Of a stretch of DNA of 22,990 bases, positions 16,450 to 22,990 are shown in pieces. The stretch spans positions 1 to 22,990 of the forward strand of contig USJD01000040.1 in NCBI GenBank assembly GCA_900554835.1. Reading direction: 5' to 3'. The notes below the pieces were generated by a model. That model saw nothing but the letters and a program-made list of their open reading frames with translations. It was not told the origin of the DNA and made no database searches. The translations under genes and the position numbers were made by a program. Source of the DNA: an uncultured Prevotella sp. Lineage in GTDB: Bacteria > Bacteroidota > Bacteroidia > Bacteroidales > Bacteroidaceae. Every line of letters starts with the position of its first letter. Positions within the stretch are counted from its first letter, which is position 1.

Positions 16450-17325
16450 TTATTTAGTAGTGGCCAATTCCATCAAATATTGTCCATAACCATTTTTTAG
16501 CATTGGTTTGGCTAATTTCTTGAGTTGTTCAGCGTTAATCCATCCCTGTTTGAATGCAATTTCTTCCAAGCAAGCAACTTTCAATCCCTGACGCTTTTCG
16601 ATGACCTCAATAAAGGTGCTGGCTTCTGAAAGGCTATCATGCGTTCCTGTATCGAGCCAGGCAAATCCACGCTGTAAAGTCCTTACCTTAAGTACCTTTT
16701 GTTTAAGATATTCTTGGTTCACGGTGGTTATTTCCAGTTCTCCACGAGCACTTGGCTTAATGTTCTTGGCGATTTCTACTACGCTGTTAGGATAGAAATA
16801 CAGCCCAACTACAGCATAATTGCTCTTAGGCTCAGCAGGCTTTTCTTCAATGCTGAGGCAGTTGCCTTCTTTGTCAAATTCTGCAACTCCATATCTTTCT
16901 GGGTCGTTCACATAGTAGCCGAAAACACTGGCCAGACCATTTTCAGCTGCCTTAACACTATCTTTGAGAAGGCCTGTAAATCCTGCACCATAGAAAATAT
17001 TGTCTCCTAAAACCAGGCAGACATTATCTTTTCCAATAAATTTTTCACCAATGATGAAAGCTTGAGCCAATCCGTCTGGGGAAGGTTGTTCTGCATATTC
17101 GAAATGAATGCCAAGTTCACTTCCGTCACCTAATAATCTGCGGAACCCAGGTAAGTCGAATGGGGTGGAGATAATCAGGATTTCCTTGATACCGGCAAGC
17201 ATCAAGACTGAAATCGGATAGTAAATCATCGGTTTGTCAAAAATCGGAATCAACTGTTTGCTGATACCTTTTGTGATGGGGTAAAGGCGAGTGCCTGATC
17301 CACCTGCTAATACAATACCTTTCAT
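16450..17325 (-). CDS. rfbA: Glucose-1-phosphate thymidylyltransferase RfbA
   Basis: 291 residues, the normal family length. It makes dTDP-glucose from dTTP and glucose 1-phosphate, the first step towards dTDP-rhamnose and related sugars. The nucleotide-binding loop LAGGSGTRLYPIT is at residues 6-18, with GISKQLIPIFDKPMIYYP after it, GDNIFYGAG around the metal-binding Asp108, and the sugar-binding segment EEKPAEPKSNYAVVGLYFY. Neither rfbB, rfbC nor rfbD is in the window, so the rest of the dTDP-sugar pathway must lie elsewhere. It is 17 bases after the sugar-1-phosphate transferase gene and 62 before wzc, and so belongs to the same operon. Identification is firm; the end product is not determined. 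Confidence 0.96.
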   Translation of the reverse strand: MKGIVLAGGSGTRLYPITKGISKQLIPIFDKPMIYYPISVLMLAGIKEILIISTPFDLPGFRRLLGDGSELGIHFEYAEQPSPDGLAQAFIIGEKFIGKDNVCLVLGDNIFYGAGFTGLLKDSVKAAENGLASVFGYYVNDPERYGVAEFDKEGNCLSIEEKPAEPKSNYAVVGLYFYPNSVVEIAKNIKPSARGELEITTVNQEYLKQKVLKVRTLQRGFAWLDTGTHDSLSEASTFIEVIEKRQGLKVACLEEIAFKQGWINAEQLKKLAKPMLKNGYGQYLMELATTK

Positions 17326-17342
17326 ATTTTTATGTGATTTTA

Positions 17343-18773
17343 TTAATAAGCATTCTTATCGTGTATGATTATACTCTTGGCTGTCAGGTAGATAATGCGC
17401 AGATCTAACCAGAACGACCAATTTTCAATATACCATATATCTCTTTTTATTCTTTCTTCCATCTGCCAAAGCTCCTTGGTCTCACCACGGAAACCTGTCA
17501 CTTGTGCCCATCCTGTAATTCCTGGCTTGGAGAAATGGCGTACCATGTATTTGTCGATGATAGAACCATATATTTCAGTATGATGGAGCATATGAGGACG
17601 TGGTCCAACAATGCTCATGTCTCCCTTGAGTACATTGAAAAACTGTGGAAACTCATCTATGTTGGATTTTCTCATAAAGTTTCCGAAAGCAAACTTTCTT
17701 GGGTCGTTTTCTGTAGCTTGAGCTGTATCTGCATCTTTGTTGACATGCATTGAACGGAACTTCAGACATTGGAATGTGTTACCGTTGAGACCCGTTCTTG
17801 CCTGTCGGAAGAAAATCGGACCAGGACTTTGTATCTTGATGATGATAGCTATGATAGGTAAAAAAGGTAAGATACAAAGACAAATAATAGAACTTACAGC
17901 GATATCAAAACAGCGTTTAATAACTCTGTTGCCTAATTTCGCTAAAGGCTCACGGCGATTGGTAAATACACTTTTCCCAAGATAGAGTTGTGGGTCCAGG
18001 TGTAAGCTATATTCTCCGAATTGGCGTGGCATATAATAAAAATGAATAACGTTCTTGTCACAGAACTGCATAATTCGTACGATCTCATTGGAGAAATCAT
18101 GAGATAAGCAACAGAAGACTTCTTCAATATTGCTTGGAATACCATTGATGGTATTATTGATACTTTCAGCCATCACCTGATTGAGGTATTTCATGTTCCC
18201 CAGCCATTTAAACTCTTTCGGAGCATTAGCTATCGGTTCATTTGCATAATATCCGTGTACGCGATATCCGGCTGATGAATCTTCCATCAGCGTATTGTAC
18301 ATTTCTATGACTGCAGGGTCGTTTCCGATAAATAAAACTGTTTTGATGTTTCTACCTCTTGATCTGTAATATTTGAGAATGTTTAATTCTGCGAATCGAG
18401 AGAGTATTAGGCATATGTATGTAGCAGCTGCAAAATAGATACTGAATTTAATTAAGTCGTAGCCACCTTTCAGCAAATAGGACATGGTAAGGTTGAAGAT
18501 AAGTATGGTGGCAAAAATCAATTTGAAAGTTCTGCCCAGTACTTGTATGAATCTTATCTTGCGTATATGGATAATGGAAGCAAAGAGTAATTCTCCTAAG
18601 AAAAGTGAGACGTTTGCTACAAAATAGCATATCTTACTTGCGTGGAAAAAGACTATTGGAACTGAGATCTTGTCCCAGTTGATAGCCAGAAAAAGAACAA
18701 AGTTGAGAATGATAAAGTCTGCGACTATTACCAACCATCTTACTATATCACTACCTTTATAAGCTTCTTTCAT
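17343..18773 (-). CDS. Polyprenyl-phosphate sugar-1-phosphate transferase (WcaJ/WbaP-like)
   Basis: 476 residues. Four membrane helices are seen at about 12-31, 45-66, 83-99 and 108-126. A Rossmann-like CoA-binding-type domain follows from residue 143 (TVLFIGNDPAV). A re-entrant or membrane segment at about 290-313 leads into the bacterial sugar-transferase domain (282-476), with SPGPIFFRQ, KFRSM (338-342), NIDEFPQ, VGPRPH (389-394) and PGITGWAQV. It transfers a hexose 1-phosphate from a UDP-sugar to undecaprenyl phosphate, initiating repeat-unit assembly on the inner leaflet. Length and domains fit the undecaprenyl-phosphate glucose-1-phosphate transferase group; the sugar cannot be read from sequence. 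It is first in the minus-strand operon. Confidence 0.93.
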   Translation of the reverse strand: MKEAYKGSDIVRWLVIVADFIILNFVLFLAINWDKISVPIVFFHASKICYFVANVSLFLGELLFASIIHIRKIRFIQVLGRTFKLIFATILIFNLTMSYLLKGGYDLIKFSIYFAAATYICLILSRFAELNILKYYRSRGRNIKTVLFIGNDPAVIEMYNTLMEDSSAGYRVHGYYANEPIANAPKEFKWLGNMKYLNQVMAESINNTINGIPSNIEEVFCCLSHDFSNEIVRIMQFCDKNVIHFYYMPRQFGEYSLHLDPQLYLGKSVFTNRREPLAKLGNRVIKRCFDIAVSSIICLCILPFLPIIAIIIKIQSPGPIFFRQARTGLNGNTFQCLKFRSMHVNKDADTAQATENDPRKFAFGNFMRKSNIDEFPQFFNVLKGDMSIVGPRPHMLHHTEIYGSIIDKYMVRHFSKPGITGWAQVTGFRGETKELWQMEERIKRDIWYIENWSFWLDLRIIYLTAKSIIIHDKNAY

Positions 18774-18829
18774 GTGAATCTGGTATTTCTTTTATTGCTA
18801 AGTTAAAGGATGCATCATTTAAACGAGCG

Positions 18830-18837
18830 CAAAGTTA
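18830..18837 (-). promoter_or_regulatory. Putative -7 element of the polysaccharide operon promoter
   Basis: Read leftward the bases are TAACTTTG, an exact TAnnTTTG match 57 bases before the transferase start. A TTTC at 18861-18858, 20 bases further up, could be an imperfect -33 box. It is divergent from the promoters at 18878-18960. Confidence 0.5.
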
Positions 18838-18877
18838 GCGTTTTTTTTTCATATTTTGAAACTTTTATGGTTAAAAC

Positions 18878-18910
18878 TTTGTTTTTGGACACAATTATTT
18901 CATATTCTTG
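18878..18910 (+). promoter_or_regulatory. Possible upstream promoter for the 215-aa gene
   Basis: TTTG (18878-18881), 21 bases, then TATTCTTG (18903-18910), one base off the -7 consensus. It is weaker than the promoter that follows. Confidence 0.3.
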
Positions 18911-18929
18911 CAAAAAAGAAGCCTCGAAT

Positions 18930-18960
18930 TTTGATATTTTGCGATTTTATTGTATTTTTG
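18930..18960 (+). promoter_or_regulatory. Promoter for the 215-aa gene
   Basis: TTTG (18930-18933), 19 bases, then TATTTTTG (18953-18960) followed by C. Both boxes match the Bacteroidota consensus. The transcript start is predicted near 18965, with a leader of about 48 bases to the ATG at 19013. Confidence 0.7.
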
Positions 18961-19012
18961 CAGAACAAAATAGTAAATCAATTGAAAATTTAAAAGTTAA
19001 AAAGAATAAGAA

Positions 19013-19660
19013 ATGGGAATATTTTCAAAATTATTCGGTCATAAAAATGAAGAAAGGGTCGGAGGAATGGAAGACTACATGACTTTGGTGCGTGTCTATT
19101 TCCAGGCAGCCTTGGCTTCTCAATTAGGTATCACCAATTTGGCAATGCTTCCTGACCTTCGTGTTTTCAAAAATACCTTCCATGTTCCTACTGTCAATAA
19201 TCGTTTAGGTATTGGCGAAAAAACTCATGTGAAGAAGATGATGAAGAGCGTCTATGGAACAGAAGAAGATTATTTCAAGGAAATCGATCAAAGTATTCGT
19301 AAGAATTGCCGCAAATTGCAGGATGTCAATGTTTACCTGATTCAGTTCCAAACATTTACACAGGATTTGATGATGTTGATGGGTAACTTGATGAAATTTA
19401 AGTTGCGTTTGCCTTCTTTCATGAAGAAAGCATTATACAACATGACTCAAAAAACGGTAAATGATATTTTCAATAAAAATGATTTCAATGATGCCAGCGT
19501 CTTGAAGACTGTGGCACAGTTGAGACAGTTGAACCAACGTTTGGGATTCAGTCAGAAGTGGGTAACTGATTTTACTTACCAAGTAGTCATGTTGGCTAAG
19601 AAAGAACCACGTCCTTCTGATGAAGATGTGGAAAAAGCCAAGGCTAAAATGGGTAAGTAA
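19013..19660 (+). CDS. Conserved-looking cytoplasmic protein of unknown function
   Basis: 215 residues; I do not recognise a family. There is no signal peptide or membrane helix. Sequence and predicted character are mostly alpha-helical with many Lys, Met, Phe and Gln: a variable N-terminus (MGIFSKLFGHKNEERVGG), then a Leu/Phe-rich helical part containing AMLPDLRVFKNTFHVP, which is probably a conserved core motif. Further helices include KLQDVNVYLIQFQTFTQDLMMLMGNLMKF, and the protein ends in a charged tail with PRPSDEDVEKAKAKMGK. There is no metal motif or P-loop, and only one Cys is visible (in RKNCRKL). It has a good promoter of its own and precedes the coiled-coil/zapA genes by 92 bases, where another promoter begins, so it is not necessarily in that operon. 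Coding status is strong (frame length, start context, codon use). Confidence 0.82.
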   Translation: MGIFSKLFGHKNEERVGGMEDYMTLVRVYFQAALASQLGITNLAMLPDLRVFKNTFHVPTVNNRLGIGEKTHVKKMMKSVYGTEEDYFKEIDQSIRKNCRKLQDVNVYLIQFQTFTQDLMMLMGNLMKFKLRLPSFMKKALYNMTQKTVNDIFNKNDFNDASVLKTVAQLRQLNQRLGFSQKWVTDFTYQVVMLAKKEPRPSDEDVEKAKAKMGK

Positions 19661-19701
19661 TACCGCTTTTTCATTAAATTTAATAAAAATATAGAGGAAT
19701 A

Positions 19702-19733
19702 TTTGTTCTTTTCAAATTATTCCTTTATATTTG
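19702..19733 (+). promoter_or_regulatory. Promoter for the coiled-coil/zapA operon
   Basis: TTTG (19702-19705), 20 bases, then TATATTTG (19726-19733): both boxes are exact. The predicted start near 19738 leaves a leader of only about 15 bases before the ATG at 19753. Confidence 0.7.
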
Positions 19734-19752
19734 TAGCCCAAAAAGAAGTGTA

Positions 19753-20046
19753 ATGAGTGCTAATGAGAAAAACATCAATACGTTTGCTACAAGAGTAAGG
19801 CAGATGATTCTCCAGTTTGAAGAACTCAAAAAGGAGAATGCTGAACTATACTCTATGGTGGATGAGCGTGATGCTAAAATCAAACAGTTGGAGGATAAGT
19901 TGTCTCAGTCTGAGCATGATTACAATAGTCTCAAAATGGCTAAGATGATGACGATTTCTGATACGGATATGGAAGCTACGCAAAAACGTATAGCTAAACT
20001 TATCAGGGATGTTAACAAATGTATCACGCTATTGAGTGATCAGTAA
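19753..20046 (+). CDS. Small coiled-coil protein upstream of zapA (ZapB-like candidate)
   Basis: 97 residues. No signal peptide. The middle, residues about 13-62, is a regular heptad helix rich in Glu, Lys, Leu and Met (RQMILQFEELKKENAEL, DERDAKIKQLEDKLSQSE), a textbook parallel coiled coil. The C-terminal part (TDMEATQKRIAKLIRDVNKCITLL) forms a second amphipathic helix. The stop is 13 bases before zapA, under a promoter that serves both. In E. coli the ZapA ring protein is linked to chromosome and MatP through the short coiled coil ZapB. This gene is small, coiled and adjacent to zapA, which makes a ZapB-type partner the obvious idea. I see no clear ZapB sequence match, so this rests on position and architecture. 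Confidence 0.8.
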   Translation: MSANEKNINTFATRVRQMILQFEELKKENAELYSMVDERDAKIKQLEDKLSQSEHDYNSLKMAKMMTISDTDMEATQKRIAKLIRDVNKCITLLSDQ

Positions 20047-20059
20047 AACTATAAGCGTT

Positions 20060-20359
20060 ATGGCAGATCAAGGTGAAGAGAAATTATTGATTAGATTACA
20101 TGTCTATGACACAGACCTCTCTGTGAGAATTCCCAGAGAGGATGAGGAATATTATCGTAAGTCTGGAAAACTGATTGATGATATTGTCAATTCATATAAT
20201 AAAATTTTCAAGGGAAGAAAAAGCGACAAGGAAATCCTCTATATGGCGCTTATTGATATTGCCTTGAGATATGAAAAAGAGGTTGGGCGCAATGATACCG
20301 AACCTTATGATGATCTTCTCAAAAAACTGACTGCCGAAATAGAAGATGCATTAAAATAA
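20060..20359 (+). CDS. zapA: Cell division protein ZapA
   Basis: 99 residues from the ATG at 20060; an upstream in-frame start at 20036 would overlap the preceding stop and is less likely. ZapA binds FtsZ and bundles protofilaments at the division ring. The N-terminal globular part (EKLLIRLHVYDTDLSVRIPREDEEYYRKSGKLIDDIVNSYN) is the ZapA head, followed by the helical dimerisation region (DKEILYMALIDIALRYEKEVG) and a charged tail. The length fits the family. It lies between the coiled-coil gene (13-base gap) and rny (54-base gap). Confidence 0.88.
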   Translation: MADQGEEKLLIRLHVYDTDLSVRIPREDEEYYRKSGKLIDDIVNSYNKIFKGRKSDKEILYMALIDIALRYEKEVGRNDTEPYDDLLKKLTAEIEDALK

Positions 20360-20413
20360 TGATGCATATAGGTAGAATGTTCTATAAACACATATTTTAA
20401 TATAATATATAAA

Positions 20414-21949
20414 ATGGTAGAAATAATTATCGCCGCTCTTGTGGCTCTTATCTTAGGTGGAGCTGCAGGGTTTTTCATTTTCCGTTATGTTATTAAGGGA
20501 AAATATAATGAAATGATAGAAGCAGCCAATAAAGAGGCTGAGGTAGTTAAAGAGAAAAAACTTCTTGAGGTAAAGGAAAAATTCCTGAACAAGAAGGCTG
20601 AGTTGGAGAAGGAAGTGCAACAGCGTAATTCCCGCATCCAGCAGAGTGAAAACAAGCTTAAGCAGCGTGAAATTTCTCTCAATCAGCGCCAGGAAGAACT
20701 GGGTCGTCGCAAACAGGAAGTGGAGCAAAACCAGCAGCGTATTGACAATGAGAAAAAACTTCTCAGCGTTAAGCAGCAGGAACTCGAGAAGATGCAGAAG
20801 ATGGAGCAGGCTAAACTGGAGGAACTCTCTGGTTTGAGTGCTGAGGAAGCGAAACAGCGACTGGTAGAAAGTCTGAAAGATCAGGCTAAACTGGATGCTG
20901 CAAGTTATATCAATGAAATCATGGATGATGCTAAGCTGAATGCCAACCAGCAGGCTAAGAAGATTGTAATCCAGACCATCCAACGTGTGGCTACGGAAAC
21001 TGCTATAGAGAATTCCGTTAGTGTCTTCCATATTGATAATGATGAGGTGAAGGGACGTATTATCGGTCGTGAAGGTCGTAATATCCGTGCCTTAGAGGCA
21101 GCTACTGGTGTTGAAATCGTTGTTGATGATACTCCTGAGGCTATCGTTATTTCAGCTTTCGATCCAATCCGTCGTGAGGTTTGTCGCTTGGCTCTTCACC
21201 AGTTGGTAGCTGATGGACGTATTCATCCTGCACGTATTGAGGAAGTTGTAGCCAAGGTGAAGAAGCAGTTGGAGAATGAGATTATTGAGACAGGTAAGCG
21301 TACTGCTATTGACCTCGGTATCCATGGCTTGCATCCAGAGTTGATTCGTATTATCGGTAAGATGAAATACCGTTCTTCATACGGTCAGAACCTCTTGCAG
21401 CATGCGCGTGAAACTGCTAACCTCTGTGCTGTTATGGCATCGGAATTGGGATTGAATCCTAAGAAGGCTAAGCGTGCTGGTCTCTTACATGATATTGGTA
21501 AGGTGCCTGATGAGGAGAGTGAATTGCCACACGCATTGTATGGTGCTAAGATTGCTGAAAAGTATAAGGAGAAACCAGATATCTGTAATGCTATTGGTGC
21601 TCACCATGATGAAATGGAGATGAACACCCTTCTGGCTCCTATCGTACAGGTATGTGATGCTATCTCTGGTGCCCGTCCTGGTGCCCGCCGTGAGATTGTA
21701 GAGGCATATATCAAGCGATTGAACGATCTTGAGGCCATCGCCATGAGCTACCCGGGTGTAACCAAGACTTATGCTATTCAGGCTGGTCGTGAGCTTCGTG
21801 TGATTGTGGGTGCAGATAAGATGTCTGATGATGAGAGCACAAAACTTTCTGATGAGATAGCAACCAAGATTCAGAATGAGATGACATATCCTGGTCAGGT
21901 GAAGATTACTGTCATCCGTGAGGTGCGTAGCGTTGCTTATGCTAAATAA
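20414..21949 (+). CDS. rny: Ribonuclease Y
   Basis: 511 residues. Endoribonuclease that initiates mRNA decay from the membrane. An N-terminal helix at about 3-24 (IIIAALVALILGGAAGFFIF) is followed by a long coiled coil (about 30-150, rich in Lys/Glu/Gln), a KH domain with GRIIGREGRNIR (214-225) and VEIVVDDTPEAIVISAFDPIRRE, and an HD domain with His330, His359-Asp360 (LLHDIGK), His397-His398 and Asp415. All family parts are present and intact. It follows zapA by 54 bases without an obvious promoter, so read-through from the coiled-coil/zapA promoter is likely. A strong terminator at 21979-22010 follows. Identification is firm. Confidence 0.97.
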   Translation: MVEIIIAALVALILGGAAGFFIFRYVIKGKYNEMIEAANKEAEVVKEKKLLEVKEKFLNKKAELEKEVQQRNSRIQQSENKLKQREISLNQRQEELGRRKQEVEQNQQRIDNEKKLLSVKQQELEKMQKMEQAKLEELSGLSAEEAKQRLVESLKDQAKLDAASYINEIMDDAKLNANQQAKKIVIQTIQRVATETAIENSVSVFHIDNDEVKGRIIGREGRNIRALEAATGVEIVVDDTPEAIVISAFDPIRREVCRLALHQLVADGRIHPARIEEVVAKVKKQLENEIIETGKRTAIDLGIHGLHPELIRIIGKMKYRSSYGQNLLQHARETANLCAVMASELGLNPKKAKRAGLLHDIGKVPDEESELPHALYGAKIAEKYKEKPDICNAIGAHHDEMEMNTLLAPIVQVCDAISGARPGARREIVEAYIKRLNDLEAIAMSYPGVTKTYAIQAGRELRVIVGADKMSDDESTKLSDEIATKIQNEMTYPGQVKITVIREVRSVAYAK

Positions 21950-21978
21950 AAACTGAGTATGTTTATCAATAAATAGAT

Positions 21979-22010
21979 AAAGCCGCTGTTCTTTTGGGCA
22001 GCGGCTTTTT
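21979..22010 (+). terminator. Intrinsic terminator after rny
   Basis: AAAGCCGCTG (21979-21988) pairs perfectly with CAGCGGCTTT (21999-22008) over a 10-base loop and runs into Ts. It ends the zapA-rny transcript before the ttcA-like gene. Confidence 0.92.
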
Positions 22011-22047
22011 ATATATTTAAACGGCTTTACATTTTTAATTTGGAATA

Positions 22048-22749
22048 ATGGATATAGAACGTAAGGTTTTAAAACAGTTCAATAAAGGTTGTGTGGATTA
22101 TCATCTTTTGGAAGATGGTGATCGCATTCTGATAGCGCTGAGTGGTGGAAAGGATTCTCTGGAACTTGTCCGATTATTGGCAAAGCGTTCTCGTATTTTC
22201 AAACCGCATATTGAGGTTGAAGCGGCGCATATTATCATGGATAATATTCCTTATGAGACTGACCGCTCTTATATTCAGCATTTCTGTGAGGAGAATGGCA
22301 TCAAACTTCACATCCTGCATAGTTCGTTTGATGAATCTACTGATCCCCGTAAGACTCGTTGTTTCCTTTGTGCCTGGAATCGCCGTAAAACGCTCTTTGA
22401 GTTTGCTGTAAGTCATGGTTTCAACAAGATTGCTTTAGGGCATCACATGGATGATATTCTCGTCACTCTACTGATGAACATCACCTTCGAGGGTTCTCAT
22501 TCTACGATGCAACCCAGTCTTCCCTTGAAGCATTATCCGCTTACCATTATCCGCCCTCTCTGTCTGGTTCACGAAGCAGATATTAGGCAAGTGGCAGAAG
22601 AACTTCATTTCTGCAAGCAGAAAACATTGTGTCCTTACGAAGAGACTACGCGTCGAGCGGATATGCAGGCTATCTTCCAGCAATTGGAACAGATGAACCC
22701 AGAAGCCCGCTACTGTCTTTGGCGCTCTGTTTTTGTGAATAAAATATAG
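22048..22749 (+). CDS. TtcA-like PP-loop tRNA thiolation enzyme
   Basis: 233 residues. The PP-loop ATP pyrophosphatase motif SGGKDS is at 32-37. CFLCAWNRRKTLF carries the Cys105-x-x-Cys108 pair, and GHHMDD is at 131-136. A third Cys near the C-terminus (TLCPYEETTRR, Cys195) matches the spacing of the Fe-S ligands of TtcA. TtcA makes 2-thiocytidine at position 32 of some tRNAs; it binds a [4Fe-4S] cluster through three Cys. E. coli TtcA has about 310 residues, so this is a compact version of the kind found in Bacteroidota. Because the group includes several related thiolases, the exact nucleotide is not certain. No convincing promoter was found in the 37-base spacer after the rny terminator. 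Confidence 0.87.
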   Translation: MDIERKVLKQFNKGCVDYHLLEDGDRILIALSGGKDSLELVRLLAKRSRIFKPHIEVEAAHIIMDNIPYETDRSYIQHFCEENGIKLHILHSSFDESTDPRKTRCFLCAWNRRKTLFEFAVSHGFNKIALGHHMDDILVTLLMNITFEGSHSTMQPSLPLKHYPLTIIRPLCLVHEADIRQVAEELHFCKQKTLCPYEETTRRADMQAIFQQLEQMNPEARYCLWRSVFVNKI

Positions 22750-22767
22750 TTGAATTGCTGAAAAAAA

Positions 22768-22793
22768 GAGGGTGTGTCATAAGTCCATGACAC
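22768..22793 (+). repeat. First copy of a duplicated hairpin sequence
   Basis: GAGGGTGTGTCATAAG followed by TCCATGACAC. The inner GTGTCAT and ATGACAC form a 7-bp stem. Nearly the same 26 bases recur at 22827. It begins 18 bases after the ttcA-like stop. Confidence 0.7.
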
Positions 22794-22826
22794 GATCCGA
22801 TGAATAAAACTATGAAGAAACGAAAA

Positions 22827-22857
22827 GAGGGTGTGTCATAAGCCATGACGCACCCTC
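22827..22857 (+). repeat. Second copy of the duplicated hairpin, extended to a 13-bp stem
   Basis: GAGGGTGTGTCAT (22827-22839) pairs with ATGACGCACCCTC (22845-22857) across a 5-base loop, with one T-G step. It is followed by ATTTTATAAAG. It can act as a terminator for the ttcA-like gene and also looks like an insertion-sequence end (motif beginning GAGGGTGTGTCATAA). Confidence 0.7.
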
Positions 22858-22869
22858 ATTTTATAAAGC

Positions 22870-22886
22870 ATTTCCTCAAAGGAAAT
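22870..22886. repeat. Inverted repeat ATTTCCT/AGGAAAT
   Basis: Perfect 7-bp arms around CAA. Weaker outer TTATAAA/TTTATAA arms extend the symmetry to about 22860-22897. Confidence 0.5.
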
Positions 22887-22910
22887 ACATTTATAAGCTC
22901 TAACAAAGCG

Positions 22911-22990
22911 CTTTATTGAGGTCTAAGTTTTATTGAGGTCTAATGATGCGCTTTATTAAGGTCTAATGATGCGCATCGTTAGGTGTCAAT
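22911..22990 (+). repeat. Short tandem repeats, cut by the right window edge
   Basis: The unit is close to CTTTATTRAGGTCTAATGATGCG (23 bases, written in full once here as two parts: CTTTATTRAGGTCTAA plus TGATGCG). Copies: 22911-22926 (first part only), 22927-22950, 22951-22973, and a degenerate start at 22974. The junction 22963-22982 also forms a 20-bp near-perfect palindrome centred on GCGC. Confidence 0.7.

Noticed and set aside
18810..19082. 90-residue frame before the 215-aa gene
   Set aside because: It runs through both promoters and overlaps the real start in another frame.
20453..21031. 192-residue minus-strand frame opposite rny
   Set aside because: It mirrors the coiled-coil codons of RNase Y (Leu/Phe-rich antisense of Glu/Lys codons).
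22911..22990. CRISPR array at the right end
   Set aside because: The repeats are contiguous with no spacers and are only about 23 bases.

Overview
The window reads as core chromosome of a Bacteroidales bacterium, most likely Prevotella/Segatella. This is inferred from the fused FeoA-FeoB iron transporter, the enlarged SecA (1117 aa), an Lnb/DUF4105 lipoprotein acyltransferase, AT-rich spacers, weak Shine-Dalgarno sequences, and repeated matches to the Bacteroidota promoter form TTTG-N19-21-TAnnTTTG. I saw no tRNA, rRNA, CRISPR array, prophage or intact transposase. No gene-free stretch exceeds about 265 bases.

Layout. (1) 1-7548, minus strand: feoAB (cut by the left edge), secA with its own terminator and promoter, a 120-aa exported protein of unknown function, and lnb. 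(2) 7647-10904, plus strand: an outer-membrane barrel protein, lptC and a CNNM/CorC membrane protein, closed by a terminator. A PpiD/SurA-type periplasmic chaperone follows from its own promoter (11158-13308). (3) 13403-18773, minus strand: a polysaccharide operon read leftward as polyprenyl-phosphate sugar-1-phosphate transferase, rfbA, Wzc-type tyrosine kinase and a small HAD phosphatase. It meets ppiD at a shared bidirectional terminator. (4) 19013-21949, plus strand: a 215-aa unknown protein, a small coiled-coil protein, zapA and rny, closed by a strong terminator. (5) 22048-22749: a TtcA-like PP-loop tRNA thiolase. (6) 22750-22990: gene-free DNA with a duplicated hairpin and short tandem repeats.

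Together the genes form an envelope-biogenesis neighbourhood: secretion (SecA), lipoprotein maturation (Lnb), LPS export (LptC), periplasmic folding (PpiD-like), an outer-membrane barrel and exopolysaccharide initiation and length control. The second theme is division and RNA turnover (ZapA with a possible ZapB-like partner, RNase Y). I found no clearly novel multi-gene system. The best leads are the coiled-coil/ZapA pair, the Lnb gene with its small exported neighbour, the tyrosine-rich Wzc tail beside a HAD phosphatase, the palindrome and short ORF in the secA leader, and the repeats at the right end.
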